NCBI GenBank assembly: GCA_020851615.1
Contig: JADZCL010000316.1
Span: 1 to 20,932, forward strand
Reading direction: 5' to 3'
DNA from: Rubrivivax sp.
GTDB taxonomy: Bacteria; Pseudomonadota; Gammaproteobacteria; Burkholderiales; Burkholderiaceae_C
Length of the DNA stretch: 20,932 bases
Shown here piece after piece: positions 7,570-15,530 of the stretch. The notes beneath the pieces are model-generated. The model was not told the DNA's origin, did not search any database, and worked only from the letters and a program-made list of their open reading frames with translations. The translations under genes were made by a program, and so were the position numbers. The number at the start of each line of letters is the position of its first letter. The stretch's first letter is position 1.

Positions 7570-8456
7570 ACGAGATGTTCGACCATGACGAAACCCTGGA
7601 CCAGGCCCTGCAGCGCAACGTGCACGACGCCTTGCGTGAGGACATCGGCCGTGGCGACTGGACCGCGCGCCTGGTGCCCGCCGGCCGGGCGGTGGTGGCG
7701 CGCGTGGTCGCCAAGGAGGACGCGGTGATCTGTGGCCGGCCCTGGTTCGATGCCTGCGTGCAGACGCTGGATGCGCAGGCGCGCCTGACCTGGGTGGTTG
7801 CCGAAGGGCAGCGTGTCGAAGCCGGTGGCGAGGTGGTCTACATCGAGGGCGATGCGCGTGAGCTCTTGTCGGCGGAACGGCCGGCCTTGAACTTCCTGCA
7901 ACTGCTCTCGGCGGTGGCGACGACGACGCGCGCCTATGTGGATGCGATCGCCGGCCTCTCGCCCAACCCGCGCGGCTGCGTCGTGCTGGATACGCGCAAG
8001 ACGCTGCCCGGCCTGCGCCAGGCACAGAAGTACGCGGTGCGCGTGGGCGGCGGCAGCAACCAGCGCATGGCGCTGTGGGACGGCATCCTGATCAAGGAGA
8101 ACCACATCGCTGCGGCCGGCGGCGTGGCCGCGGCGCTGCATGCGGCGGCGGCTCTGCGTGCCGGCGTGTCGATCCAGATCGAGGTCGAGACCCTTGACGA
8201 GCTGCGGCAGGCGCTGGCCGCCGGCGCCACCAGCGTGCTCCTGGACGACTTCTCGCTGGCCGACATGCGCGCGGCCTGCGGCATCAACCAGGGACGTGCG
8301 TTGCTCGAGGTGTCGGGCGGCGTCGACCTGCACGGCATCCGCGAGATCGCGCGCACCGGGGTCGATCGCATCAGCAGCGGCAAGCTGACCAAGGATGTGC
8401 GCGCGATCGATCTCTCGCTGCGCATCGACACGCCCCCACGAGGAGGACCACGATGA
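7566..8456 (+). CDS. nadC: Nicotinate-nucleotide pyrophosphorylase (carboxylating)
   Basis: 296 residues, normal for NadC. It converts quinolinate and PRPP to nicotinate mononucleotide, CO2 and pyrophosphate in de novo NAD synthesis. The signature 'LDTRKTLPGLRQAQKYAVRVGGG' block is at 141-163, with 'LLSAERPALNFLQ' at 100-112, 'LIKENHI' at 175-181, 'IEVETLDEL' at 205-213, 'LLDDFS' at 225-230, 'EVSGGV' at 248-253 and 'GVDRISSGKLT' at 265-275. All substrate-binding blocks appear intact. nadA and nadB are not nearby. The gene overlaps its WYL neighbour upstream and the lipoprotein downstream by four bases each (ATGA), pointing to one coupled transcript. Confidence 0.96.
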   Translation: MNEMFDHDETLDQALQRNVHDALREDIGRGDWTARLVPAGRAVVARVVAKEDAVICGRPWFDACVQTLDAQARLTWVVAEGQRVEAGGEVVYIEGDARELLSAERPALNFLQLLSAVATTTRAYVDAIAGLSPNPRGCVVLDTRKTLPGLRQAQKYAVRVGGGSNQRMALWDGILIKENHIAAAGGVAAALHAAAALRAGVSIQIEVETLDELRQALAAGATSVLLDDFSLADMRAACGINQGRALLEVSGGVDLHGIREIARTGVDRISSGKLTKDVRAIDLSLRIDTPPRGGPR

Positions 8457-8959
8457 AGCCCGTGAGCCGCGCCGTGCTGGTGCTGGCGGCGGCCCTGCTG
8501 GCCGCCTGCGCGGCTTTTCAGGGTCCGCAGCTGGCACTCGGGCAGACCGAGGCCGACGTCGTCGCCCAGCTCGGCCCGCCAAGCGACCGCTTCGCGATGC
8601 CGGATGGCGTGCAGCGCCTGCAGTGGGTCACCGGGCCGCTGGGTCGCCAGACCTGGATGGTCGACATCGGGCCTGATGGCCGCAGCCGCTGGTTTGCGCA
8701 GGTGCTGACGCGCGCGCACCTGTTTGAATTCGCGCAACGCGCCCAGGGCATGACCATCCCGCAGCTGCTGCGCGAACTGGGCCGCCCCGCCGAGCAGCGC
8801 CGCAATGGCTGGGGCAGCGGGCAGACCTGGTCGTGGCGCTACGTCACCTACGACTGCCTGTGGTGGCAGGTCAGCATCGACAAGGACGGCAAGGTCACTG
8901 GCGCCGGCGAGGGCATAGACCCGTTGTGCGACGTCGACGACCGGCCCTCGCTGCTCTGA
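8453..8959 (+). CDS. Putative outer-membrane lipoprotein, BamE/SmpA-like repeat fold
   Basis: 168 residues with a lipoprotein signal: a hydrophobic stretch (7-18) ends in the lipobox L-A-A-C with Cys19. The mature part has two related halves, 'LALGQTEADVVAQLGPPSDR' near 27-46 and 'GMTIPQLLRELGRPAEQRRN' near 98-117. Each carries the 'G-x-T...V/L...LG-x-P' pattern followed by a Trp-rich strand, as in SmpA/BamE-like proteins. It starts in an ATGA overlap with nadC, with a strong GAGGAGG at 8441-8447. The function is unknown. It is probably not BamE itself, because it is longer and duplicated. Confidence 0.8.
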   Translation: MKPVSRAVLVLAAALLAACAAFQGPQLALGQTEADVVAQLGPPSDRFAMPDGVQRLQWVTGPLGRQTWMVDIGPDGRSRWFAQVLTRAHLFEFAQRAQGMTIPQLLRELGRPAEQRRNGWGSGQTWSWRYVTYDCLWWQVSIDKDGKVTGAGEGIDPLCDVDDRPSLL

Positions 8960-8968
8960 CGCGCCGCA

Positions 8969-8983
8969 ACGCCGCGCCGGCGT
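8969..8983. terminator. Short GC hairpin between convergent genes
   Basis: Arms ACGCCG and CGGCGT around a CGC loop lie in the 43-bp gap between the lipoprotein gene and the convergent deacylase gene. A wider TGACGC (8957-8962) / GCGTCA (8994-8999 area) pairing surrounds it. It lacks a T-run and could act as a weak bidirectional terminator. Confidence 0.35.
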
Positions 8984-9002
8984 ACCGATAGGCGGCGTCA
9001 GG

Positions 9003-9938
9003 TCAGGGTAGCGGCCGGGTCAGGTAGACGCCTTCGCGGCCGACGATGGGCACGCGCGCGGGCATCAGCACCGTGCAGTCGTCGCACAGGGCGCGGATCT
9101 CGTCGCTGCCGTCGGTGGCGATCAGTTCGCCGCGGGCGAAGGTCTCGAAACCCACCAGCGGCTGCGTGAAGCGGAACTGCGGCGTGCGCACGACCCAGGT
9201 CTGCAGCAACTCGTAGCGCCGCTGTGCCCCGCTGTGCGCCGGACGCGGTGCGAGCAGGCCGAAGTGGGCGAGGAAGTCCAGCGTGACCTCGATGGCCAGC
9301 GCGCCGGTGCCGTGCTTGAAATGCTGGCCGCATTCGACGACCAGGCCCACGCCGTGATGGTCGGTGTGGCCGTGGCGGCCATGCTGGACGAGCGGCGTGC
9401 CCGTCCCCATGCCTTGGGGCATCACCAGATGCACCGCCGGCCGGCCCAGCGCCAGCGCCACGGCGGCGTTGCGCGCGAACTGCGGGTAGACCCAGAACGG
9501 GCTCACGTCGCGGCTGGTCGAATGGATGTCGAGGATGTGGTCGGCCGCCGCGACGACCGGCCGCAGCGCGCGGGCGCGTACGAGCTCGGGGCTGGCCTCG
9601 TCGCCGTCGAGCTGCGCGGCCGACCAGATGCGGTTCATGTTGTGCACGAGCTGGCGGCTCTCGAAAGGCTGCGCAGGGTCGAAGCTCTCGTACGCGGCGA
9701 CGTTGGCAAAGCTCACCGTCAGCGTGCCGATGCGCGGGCGCACCCCGGCATCGAGCAGGTGCGTGGCGGCGACCATGCCGCAGAACTCGTTGCCGTGCGT
9801 GAGCGCGTTGATGAGCACGTGCGGCCCGGGCTGGCCGGAGTCGAAGCGGTGCACGTAGTCGATGCCGGTGTTGCCGGCCCGATAGGGGCGCAGGTCGCGC
9901 GGCTGGATCTCGATGGGGGGCAGCGGTTCGGTCGTCAT
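9003..9938 (-). CDS. Succinylglutamate desuccinylase/aspartoacylase-family zinc deacylase
   Basis: 311 residues. The M14-type zinc site is visible: H48-G-N-E51 ('LTHGNEF') and His139 in 'ILDIHST'. The probable general base is Glu202 in 'VVECGQH', and 'HNMNR' (99-103) supplies the substrate arginine. These proteins cleave N-acyl amino acids or related amides in the cytosol. The sequence does not match AstE context, since no arginine succinyltransferase genes lie nearby, so the substrate is open. It ends 43 bp from the convergent lipoprotein gene and is divergent from the riboflavin synthase gene across 84 bp. ATG 9938 is chosen as the start; the much longer open frame upstream is antisense to the riboflavin synthase gene. 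Confidence 0.85.
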   Translation of the reverse strand: MTTEPLPPIEIQPRDLRPYRAGNTGIDYVHRFDSGQPGPHVLINALTHGNEFCGMVAATHLLDAGVRPRIGTLTVSFANVAAYESFDPAQPFESRQLVHNMNRIWSAAQLDGDEASPELVRARALRPVVAAADHILDIHSTSRDVSPFWVYPQFARNAAVALALGRPAVHLVMPQGMGTGTPLVQHGRHGHTDHHGVGLVVECGQHFKHGTGALAIEVTLDFLAHFGLLAPRPAHSGAQRRYELLQTWVVRTPQFRFTQPLVGFETFARGELIATDGSDEIRALCDDCTVLMPARVPIVGREGVYLTRPLP

Positions 9939-10022
9939 GCGCGCGGACTGTACGCAATCGCCGCCACGGCGCGTGCGGCGCCGGCTGCTAAGCTGGCGTG
10001 CTTCAAGGTCATCGAGGAAGAC

Positions 10023-10739
10023 ATGTTCACCGGCATCGTGCAAGCCATCGCCCGCGTCGAGCGCATCATCGAGCGCCCGGGTCTGCGCAGTTTCCGGCTG
10101 CATTTCCCCCCGGGCTTCGACGAGGGCCTGGCGATCGGCGCCAGCGTGGCGGTCGACGGCACCTGCCTGACCGTCACCGCGCGGCCGGCGGCCGACCGGG
10201 CCGAGTTCGACGTCATGCAGCAGAGTCTTTCGCTGACCACGCTGGGCGCGCGGCAGGAGGGCGATCCCGTCAACGTCGAGCGCGCGGCGCGCGACGGCGC
10301 CGAGATCGGCGGCCACCCGCTTTCGGGCCATGTCGACTTCATGGCCGCGCTGGCCGGGATCCGTCGCCCCGAGAACAATCACGTGCTGCGCATCGAGGTG
10401 CCCTCGCCCTGGATGCGCTACATCTTCGGCAAGGGCTACATCGCGGTGAATGGCGCCAGCCTGACCGTTGCCGAGGCCGTGCGCGAGCGCGACGGCAGTG
10501 GCTGGTTCGAGGTCTGGCTGATCCCCGAGACGCTGCGCCAGACCACCTTCGGCAGCAAGGAGGTGGGGGACGCACTCAACGTCGAGATCGAGCGCAGCAC
10601 GCAGGTCTTCGTCGACACCGTGCGCGCGGCCATCGACGAGCGCCTGGGCCCGCTGCTGCCGCTGCTCGAAGAGATGCTGGCCCGCCAGGGCCGCACGCTC
10701 GATGACCTCGCCCGCCCGGCCGCGCTGCCCGGGTCGTGA
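10023..10739 (+). CDS. Riboflavin synthase alpha chain, E. coli RibC-like type
   Basis: 238 residues starting 'MFTGIVQAIARVERI', with GAGGAA seven to twelve bases before the ATG. It dismutates 6,7-dimethyl-8-ribityllumazine to riboflavin. Two lumazine-binding barrels are seen: 'GASVAVDGTCLTVT' (39-52, Cys48) with 'EIGGHPLSGHVD' (94-105), and 'YIAVNGASLTVAEA' (139-152) with 'LIPETLRQTTFG' (166-177). It aligns by eye with the E. coli enzyme ('NVERAAKF..EIGGHLMSGH', 'LIPETLERTTLG') and carries a 25-residue C-terminal extension. No other rib genes are near, so it may be a stand-alone or second copy. The 84-bp upstream gap holds a TAAGCT -10-like box and is too short for an FMN riboswitch. Confidence 0.92.
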   Translation: MFTGIVQAIARVERIIERPGLRSFRLHFPPGFDEGLAIGASVAVDGTCLTVTARPAADRAEFDVMQQSLSLTTLGARQEGDPVNVERAARDGAEIGGHPLSGHVDFMAALAGIRRPENNHVLRIEVPSPWMRYIFGKGYIAVNGASLTVAEAVRERDGSGWFEVWLIPETLRQTTFGSKEVGDALNVEIERSTQVFVDTVRAAIDERLGPLLPLLEEMLARQGRTLDDLARPAALPGS

Positions 10740-10772
10740 CGCGCGCCGGCCAGACGCTGCGGCACTGCGCGG

Positions 10773-12026
10773 TCAGGGCGTGGACGCCACCATCCCCGGC
10801 AGCGTCTGCGCCACCGCCGCGCGGCGCAGCAGCAGCGCCATCACGCTGCACGCCAACAGCGTCAGCGCCAGGGCGAGTACCGCGCTGCCAACGCCCAGCG
10901 CCCGCCCCAGCGGCGCCAGCGCCAGGCCGCTGAGCGCGCCCACTGCGTACTGCAGCACGCCCATCATGGCTGCCGCGTAGCCGATCTGGTCGCGCGCGCA
11001 GTCCATGGTCAGCGCGCTGGCGTTGCCGAAGGTCAGGCCCAGGCTGCCCACCACCAGCGCCATGGCGGCGATGAAGGGCAGCGCACCGGCAGCCGGCGGC
11101 AGCAGCACCACCGCCAGCAGGCCGGCCGCCGCCAGCGCGTGCACGGCCAGGCCGACATCGAGCAGCCGCGCCGGGCCCAGGCGTGGCAGCAGGCGGTCGT
11201 TGACGCGGCCAGCGACGATGAGCGCCACCGCGTTGCCGGCGAACACGAAGCCGAAGGCCTGCGGCGTGAGGCCGAAACCGTCGATGAGGACGAAGGGCGC
11301 GCCGCTGATGTAGCCGAACAGCGAACCGAGCAGAAAGGCACCCGCGAGCGTGTTCAGCAGATAGGGCCGGTTCGCCAGCAGCCGCGCGTAGCCGCGCACG
11401 ATCAGGCCCAGGTGCTGCGTCTGGCGCTGCGCGCGCGGCAGGGTCTCGGGCAGCGCGCGCCAGCTCCACACCAGGCTGAGGGCGCCGAACACCGTGAGCA
11501 GCCAGAAGATGCCGCGCCACCAGCCGTGCTGCACCAGCCAGGCGCCAAGCAGCGGGGCGCACACCGGCGCCACCATGAAGACCTGCATCATGAGCGAGAA
11601 CAGGCGCGCCGACTGCGCCTCGTCGTGGGTGTCGGTGATGATGGCGCGCGGCGCCACCACGCCGGCAGCCGCCCCCAGGGCCTGCAGCAGCCGCCCCAGC
11701 ATGAGCGCGCCCAGGCCGTCGCCAAGGGCCACCAGCGCCGAGCCGGCGACGAACAGCAGGCTGCCGGCCAGCACCGGGCCGCGGCGACCGAAGCGGTCCA
11801 GCAAGGGGCCATAGGCGAGCTGGCCCAGCGCCAGTCCGGCCAGGAAGACCGCCAGGCTGGCCTGCACCGCGGCGTCGCTGATCTGCAGATCGGCGCGCAT
11901 GGCGGGGAATGCCGGCAGGTACATGTCGATCGCCATGGCGTCGAAGGCCGAGAGCACGGCCAGCAACACCACCAGCGACCAGCGGATCGGCGACTCGGCG
12001 GTCGCAGCAGGAGGAGCAACAGACAT
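10773..12026 (-). CDS. Bcr/CflA-family MFS drug-resistance/efflux transporter
   Basis: 417 residues with about twelve hydrophobic segments. 'DMYLPAFPAM' after helix 1 and the motif-A loop 'GPLLDRFGRRGPVL' between helices 2 and 3 are characteristic of the DHA1 Bcr/CflA group of inner-membrane proton-coupled exporters. 'QALGAAAGVVAPRAIITD' fits helix 4-5 of the same group. It starts at ATG 12026, 32 bp after the alcohol dehydrogenase stop on the same strand, so the two probably form an operon and the exporter could remove a substrate or product of that enzyme. GGAGGA is not placed usefully on the coding strand, and no strong Shine-Dalgarno is seen. It converges on the riboflavin synthase gene with a 33-bp gap. 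Confidence 0.92.
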   Translation of the reverse strand: MSVAPPAATAESPIRWSLVVLLAVLSAFDAMAIDMYLPAFPAMRADLQISDAAVQASLAVFLAGLALGQLAYGPLLDRFGRRGPVLAGSLLFVAGSALVALGDGLGALMLGRLLQALGAAAGVVAPRAIITDTHDEAQSARLFSLMMQVFMVAPVCAPLLGAWLVQHGWWRGIFWLLTVFGALSLVWSWRALPETLPRAQRQTQHLGLIVRGYARLLANRPYLLNTLAGAFLLGSLFGYISGAPFVLIDGFGLTPQAFGFVFAGNAVALIVAGRVNDRLLPRLGPARLLDVGLAVHALAAAGLLAVVLLPPAAGALPFIAAMALVVGSLGLTFGNASALTMDCARDQIGYAAAMMGVLQYAVGALSGLALAPLGRALGVGSAVLALALTLLACSVMALLLRRAAVAQTLPGMVASTP

Positions 12027-12058
12027 GGGGCGATTGTCCCCGCAGCCGTCTGCATCCT

Positions 12059-13168
12059 TCAGAACACGATCACCCCGCGCGCGTTGCGACCGCTGGCGAG
12101 GTCGTCGAAGGCCTGCGGTGCGTCGTCGATGCTGTAGCGGCGCGTCACCAGCTCGTCGAGCTTGAGCCTGCCGGCCTGGTAGAGCCCAAGCAGGCGCGGG
12201 AAGTCCACGCGCGGACGCGCGCCGCCATAGAGGCTGCCGGTGAGCGTCTTCTCCTCGAACAGCAGCGAACTGCAGCGCACACTGACCTGGTCGTCTGGGC
12301 GGGCCACGCCCACCATCACCGCCGTGCCGGCCTTGCGCAGGCAGCCGAAAGCCTGCGCCAGCACGCTGCCCAGACCCACGCACTCGAAGGCATAGTCGGC
12401 GCCGCCGCCGGTCAGCTTGCGCAAGGCCTTGGCGACGTCCTGGCCGGGCTCGGGTGCCAGCGTGTGCGTGGCGCCGAAGGCCCGCGCCAGCGTGAGCTTG
12501 GCGTCATTGGGGTCGACGGCGACGATCGCCGCTGCGCCGCTCATCGCGCAGCCCTGGATCGCGTTCAGGCCCACGCCGCCGGCGCCGAAGACGACGCAGG
12601 TCGAGCCGGCAACGACACGGGCGGTGTTGACCGCCGCACCCCAGCCCGTCATCACGCCGCAGCTCACGAGCGCGCAGCACTCGGGCGCCACGCCCGTGGC
12701 GTCGATGGCAACGACGTTGCTCACGTGCAGCGTGGCGTACTCGGCCATCACGCCGCAGCCGCTGAAGATGGACAGCCGCTGGCCCGCGGCGTCGGTCGTG
12801 CGCAGGCTGCCGTCGGGCAAGGTCGAGACCGACTTGGCGGCCAGGTTGCACAGCTCCGGCCGGCCGCTGCTGCACCAGCGGCACTGGCCGCACATGCTGA
12901 TGAAGGAGGACAGCACGCTGTCGCCGACCGCAAAGCCGGTGACGCCCGCACCCACGGCGACGACCTGGCCCATGCCTTCGTGCCCGAGCACGACCGGGGG
13001 CGGCAGCGGCAGCGTGCCGGTGACGACCGAGAGGTCGCTGTGGCAGACGCCGCAGGCCTGCAGCCGGATCGTGAGTTCGTCGCGCTGGGGGTCGGCCACG
13101 GTGATGGTTTCGACGACGACGGGAGCGTTGTGCGCGCGCACGAGCGCGGCTTTGGCCAGGTAGGGCAT
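12059..13168 (-). CDS. Zinc-dependent alcohol dehydrogenase (class III-like MDR)
   Basis: 369 residues. Catalytic zinc ligands are Cys42 ('GVCHSD'), His63-Glu64 ('LGHEG') and Cys170. The structural zinc site is complete with Cys93, 96, 99 and 107. The nucleotide motif GAGGVG is at 195-200, followed by Asp219 in 'VAVDP', which favours NAD over NADP. The overall look is that of NAD-linked class III and aryl/alkyl alcohol dehydrogenases. The glutathione-dependent formaldehyde enzyme is possible, but I see no motif that proves it. It is the first gene of a leftward pair with the exporter and is divergent from the MurA-like gene across 120 bp. Confidence 0.93.
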   Translation of the reverse strand: MPYLAKAALVRAHNAPVVVETITVADPQRDELTIRLQACGVCHSDLSVVTGTLPLPPPVVLGHEGMGQVVAVGAGVTGFAVGDSVLSSFISMCGQCRWCSSGRPELCNLAAKSVSTLPDGSLRTTDAAGQRLSIFSGCGVMAEYATLHVSNVVAIDATGVAPECCALVSCGVMTGWGAAVNTARVVAGSTCVVFGAGGVGLNAIQGCAMSGAAAIVAVDPNDAKLTLARAFGATHTLAPEPGQDVAKALRKLTGGGADYAFECVGLGSVLAQAFGCLRKAGTAVMVGVARPDDQVSVRCSSLLFEEKTLTGSLYGGARPRVDFPRLLGLYQAGRLKLDELVTRRYSIDDAPQAFDDLASGRNARGVIVF

Positions 13169-13246
13169 GGGGCGTGGATCCTCGCGTTGACGGTCACGGG
13201 TGGCGGGCGCTGCAGGCCGGCCGGTGCCGAGCTTACGGCCGGCGCG

Positions 13247-13252
13247 GATAAT
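13247..13252 (+). promoter_or_regulatory. Candidate -10 box for the MurA-like gene
   Basis: GATAAT lies 36 bases before the ATG at 13289 in the spacer between the divergent alcohol dehydrogenase and MurA-like genes. No convincing -35 is seen at 16-18 bases. The rest of the spacer holds GGCCGGCC-type palindromes and no clear Shine-Dalgarno for the MurA-like gene. Confidence 0.35.
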
Positions 13253-13288
13253 CGGCGCCCGAACGACCCGCGCCAGCCCCTTCTTCCC

Positions 13289-14590
13289 ATGTCCGACCTC
13301 ATCGTCCACGGCGGCAAGCCGCTGCGCGGCCGTCTCGTGCCCTCGGCCAACAAGAACGCCGTCCTGCCCATCCTCTGCGCGACGCTGCTCACGCGCGAGC
13401 CGGTGCGGCTGCTGGGCATTCCAGAGATCACCGACGTGCGCAAGATCCTCGAGATCTTTCGCGAACTCGGCAGCCGCGTCGAGGTCGACTTCAGCGCGCG
13501 CGTGCTCGAGGTGCAGCACGAGCACACGCGCTTCGACGAGGCGGTGCACCGCCTGCCCGAGGCCATGCGCAGCAGCATCATGCTGGTGCCGGGACTGCTG
13601 GCGCGCTTTGGCGTGGCGCGCATCGAGGATGACGTCAAGGGCTGCAGCCTGGGCATGCGCGAGATAGACCCGCACGTCGAGGTGATGCAGAGCTTTGGCG
13701 CGCGCGTCGAGCGCCGGCCCGACGGCGTCGTGATGCGGGCCGAGCGCCCGTTGCGGGCGGCCCAGCACTGGCTCGACTACGCCAGCGTGACGACGACCGA
13801 GAACTACGTGCTCTGCGCAGCGCTGGCGCAGGGCCGCAGCGTGCTGATGAACGCCGCCAGCGAGCCGCACGTGCAGGAGTTCTGCCAGTTCATGCAGATG
13901 CTGGGGGCCCGCATCGAGGGCCTGGGCACCTCGCGGCTGGTCGTCGAGGGGGTCCAGCGCCTGGGGGGCTGCACCTTCAGCTTCGCCGAGGACTTCCACG
14001 AGATCGTGACCTTCCTGGCGCTGGGTGCCATCACCGGGGGTGCGGTCGAGGTGAAGAACTCGACGCCCGAGCAGTTCCCGCTCATCGACCGCACGTTCGC
14101 CAAGTTCGGCGTGCACGTCGAGCACGAAGGCGGCTGGTCGCGCACGCGGCTGGATGGCCCCCTGCGCGTGCGCGAGCCCTTCACGCGCAACATCCTGCAG
14201 AAGGTCGAGGCCGCGCCCTGGCCCTACCTGCCGGTGGACCTGCTGCCGATCTTCGTCGCGCTGGGCGTGCGCGCCGAGGGCAGCATGATGTTCTGGAACA
14301 AGGTCTACGACGGCGCGATGGGCTGGACGGCCGAGCTCTCCAAGTTCGGCGGCCACGCGCTGATGTGCGACCCGCACCGCGTCATCGTCTTCGGCGGCAA
14401 GCCGCTGGCCCCGGCGGCGGTCGAGAGCCCCTACATCATCCGCGTGGCGATCGCGCTGCTGATGCTGGCGGCGAGCATCCGCGGCAACAGCACCATCCGC
14501 AACGCCACGCCGATCCGCCGCGCGCACCCGGACTTCGTCGAGAACCTGTGCGCGCTCGGCGCCGACATCGAATGGCGCGACTCGCAGTGA
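13289..14590 (+). CDS. Divergent MurA-like enolpyruvyl transferase
   Basis: 433 residues of the EPSP synthase/MurA fold, which transfers enolpyruvate from PEP to an acceptor. Key MurA residues are kept: Lys22-Asn23 ('SANKNAVLPI'), Cys119 in 'KGCSLGMREID' (MurA Cys115), Arg124 (MurA Arg120), Asp317 in 'YLPVDL' (MurA Asp305) and Arg385 (MurA Arg397). Regions around the UDP-sugar acceptor differ. The canonical 'SVGATEN' reads 'SVTTTEN' (166-172), and the 'ENRFMH' block reads 'WNKVYDGAMGW' (336-346). So it should bind PEP, perhaps with a different or modified acceptor. It is unlikely to be the housekeeping MurA, as it has neither the usual sequence nor the bolA/hisG surroundings. It is first in a tight four-gene rightward unit; the next gene begins 8 bases later. 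Confidence 0.85.
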   Translation: MSDLIVHGGKPLRGRLVPSANKNAVLPILCATLLTREPVRLLGIPEITDVRKILEIFRELGSRVEVDFSARVLEVQHEHTRFDEAVHRLPEAMRSSIMLVPGLLARFGVARIEDDVKGCSLGMREIDPHVEVMQSFGARVERRPDGVVMRAERPLRAAQHWLDYASVTTTENYVLCAALAQGRSVLMNAASEPHVQEFCQFMQMLGARIEGLGTSRLVVEGVQRLGGCTFSFAEDFHEIVTFLALGAITGGAVEVKNSTPEQFPLIDRTFAKFGVHVEHEGGWSRTRLDGPLRVREPFTRNILQKVEAAPWPYLPVDLLPIFVALGVRAEGSMMFWNKVYDGAMGWTAELSKFGGHALMCDPHRVIVFGGKPLAPAAVESPYIIRVAIALLMLAASIRGNSTIRNATPIRRAHPDFVENLCALGADIEWRDSQ

Positions 14591-14597
14591 CGGCGGC

Positions 14598-15509
14598 ATG
14601 AGGATCGAGATCCAGCCCGGCGTGCGCCTGTTCGTCGACATCGACGGCTGCGGCCTCGTGCCCGACGGCGCCTCGATGCGCCAGCGCCCCACGCTGCTGC
14701 TGCTGCACGGCGGCCCGGGCTTCGATCACAGCAGCTTCAAGCCGCTGTTCGGGCAACTGGCCGACGTGGCGCAGGTGGTGTACGTGGACCACCGCGGACA
14801 CGGGCGCAGCGACCGCCGGCCGCCCGCGGAGTGGAACCTCGACACCTTCGCCGACGACGTGGTCCGCCTGTGCGATGCGCTGGGTATCGTGAAGCCGGTG
14901 GTGCTGGGTCAGAGCTATGGCGGCTTCGTCGCGCAGCGCTACCTGGCGCGGCATCCCGCGCACCCGGCGCGGGTGATCCTCTCCAGCACCAGCCATCACT
15001 TCGGGCTGCCGCGCAAGCTGGAGATGTTCGAACGACTCGGCGGCCTGCCGGCGCGGCAGGCGGCGCAGGCCTTCTGGCTCGACCCGAAGGCGCAGACCTG
15101 GGCCGAGTACGAGCGCGTCTGCCGGCCGCTCTACAACCCCACGCCGGCGGCGGATCCCGACGCCAAGGCGCGTACCCTGGCCGTCGACGAGATCCTCTTT
15201 CACACCGCACGCCACGAGATGCCGACGATGGATCTGCGCCCGGGTCTGGCGCGCGTGCAATGCCCGGTCCTCGTGATGCATGGTGACGCCGACCCGGTGA
15301 CGCCGCTGGCGGACGCCCGGGAGATCGCTGCGGCCATGCCGCCGCAGTGGGTGCGCCTTGTTGCCTTTGCGGGTGTGGGTCACGGCCCCTGGCGCGATGC
15401 ACCGCAGGCGGCCTTGACGCTGATCCGGGACTTTGTTCGTGGTGCCGGCGATGATGGCGGCGCCGTGTGGCAGCCGGGGGCAAGCGGCCCCGGCGTCTGT
15501 TCGTCCTGA
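14598..15509 (+). CDS. Alpha/beta hydrolase, proline iminopeptidase-like (S33)
   Basis: 303 residues. The oxyanion motif 'LLHGGPG' (35-41), nucleophile Ser106 in 'LGQSYGG', Asp232 in 'HGDADPVTP' and His262 in 'GVGHGPW' make a complete triad. The HGGPG motif is typical of the proline iminopeptidase group, but that group also contains amidases and esterases, so the substrate is open. No signal peptide is visible. The gene starts seven bases after the MurA-like stop, which strongly suggests co-transcription and perhaps coupling. The last 25 residues (Gly/Ala/Pro-rich) extend past the domain. Confidence 0.88.
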   Translation: MRIEIQPGVRLFVDIDGCGLVPDGASMRQRPTLLLLHGGPGFDHSSFKPLFGQLADVAQVVYVDHRGHGRSDRRPPAEWNLDTFADDVVRLCDALGIVKPVVLGQSYGGFVAQRYLARHPAHPARVILSSTSHHFGLPRKLEMFERLGGLPARQAAQAFWLDPKAQTWAEYERVCRPLYNPTPAADPDAKARTLAVDEILFHTARHEMPTMDLRPGLARVQCPVLVMHGDADPVTPLADAREIAAAMPPQWVRLVAFAGVGHGPWRDAPQAALTLIRDFVRGAGDDGGAVWQPGASGPGVCSS

Positions 15510-15530
15510 CCCCTACTGCGAGCGCTTCCG

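Noticed and set aside
6304..8025. Minus-strand open frame of 573 codons
   Set aside because: It spans three genes on the other strand (TIP30-like, WYL, nadC) and is composed of Arg/Ala/His-rich shadow sequence.
9939..10022. FMN riboswitch ahead of the riboflavin synthase gene
   Set aside because: The 84-bp gap is too short and shows none of the conserved RFN element blocks. A plain promoter with a Shine-Dalgarno explains it.
13289..14590. Housekeeping murA
   Set aside because: The acceptor-site blocks differ from canonical MurA and the neighbours are not cell-wall or bolA/hisG genes, so I call it a MurA-like paralogue.
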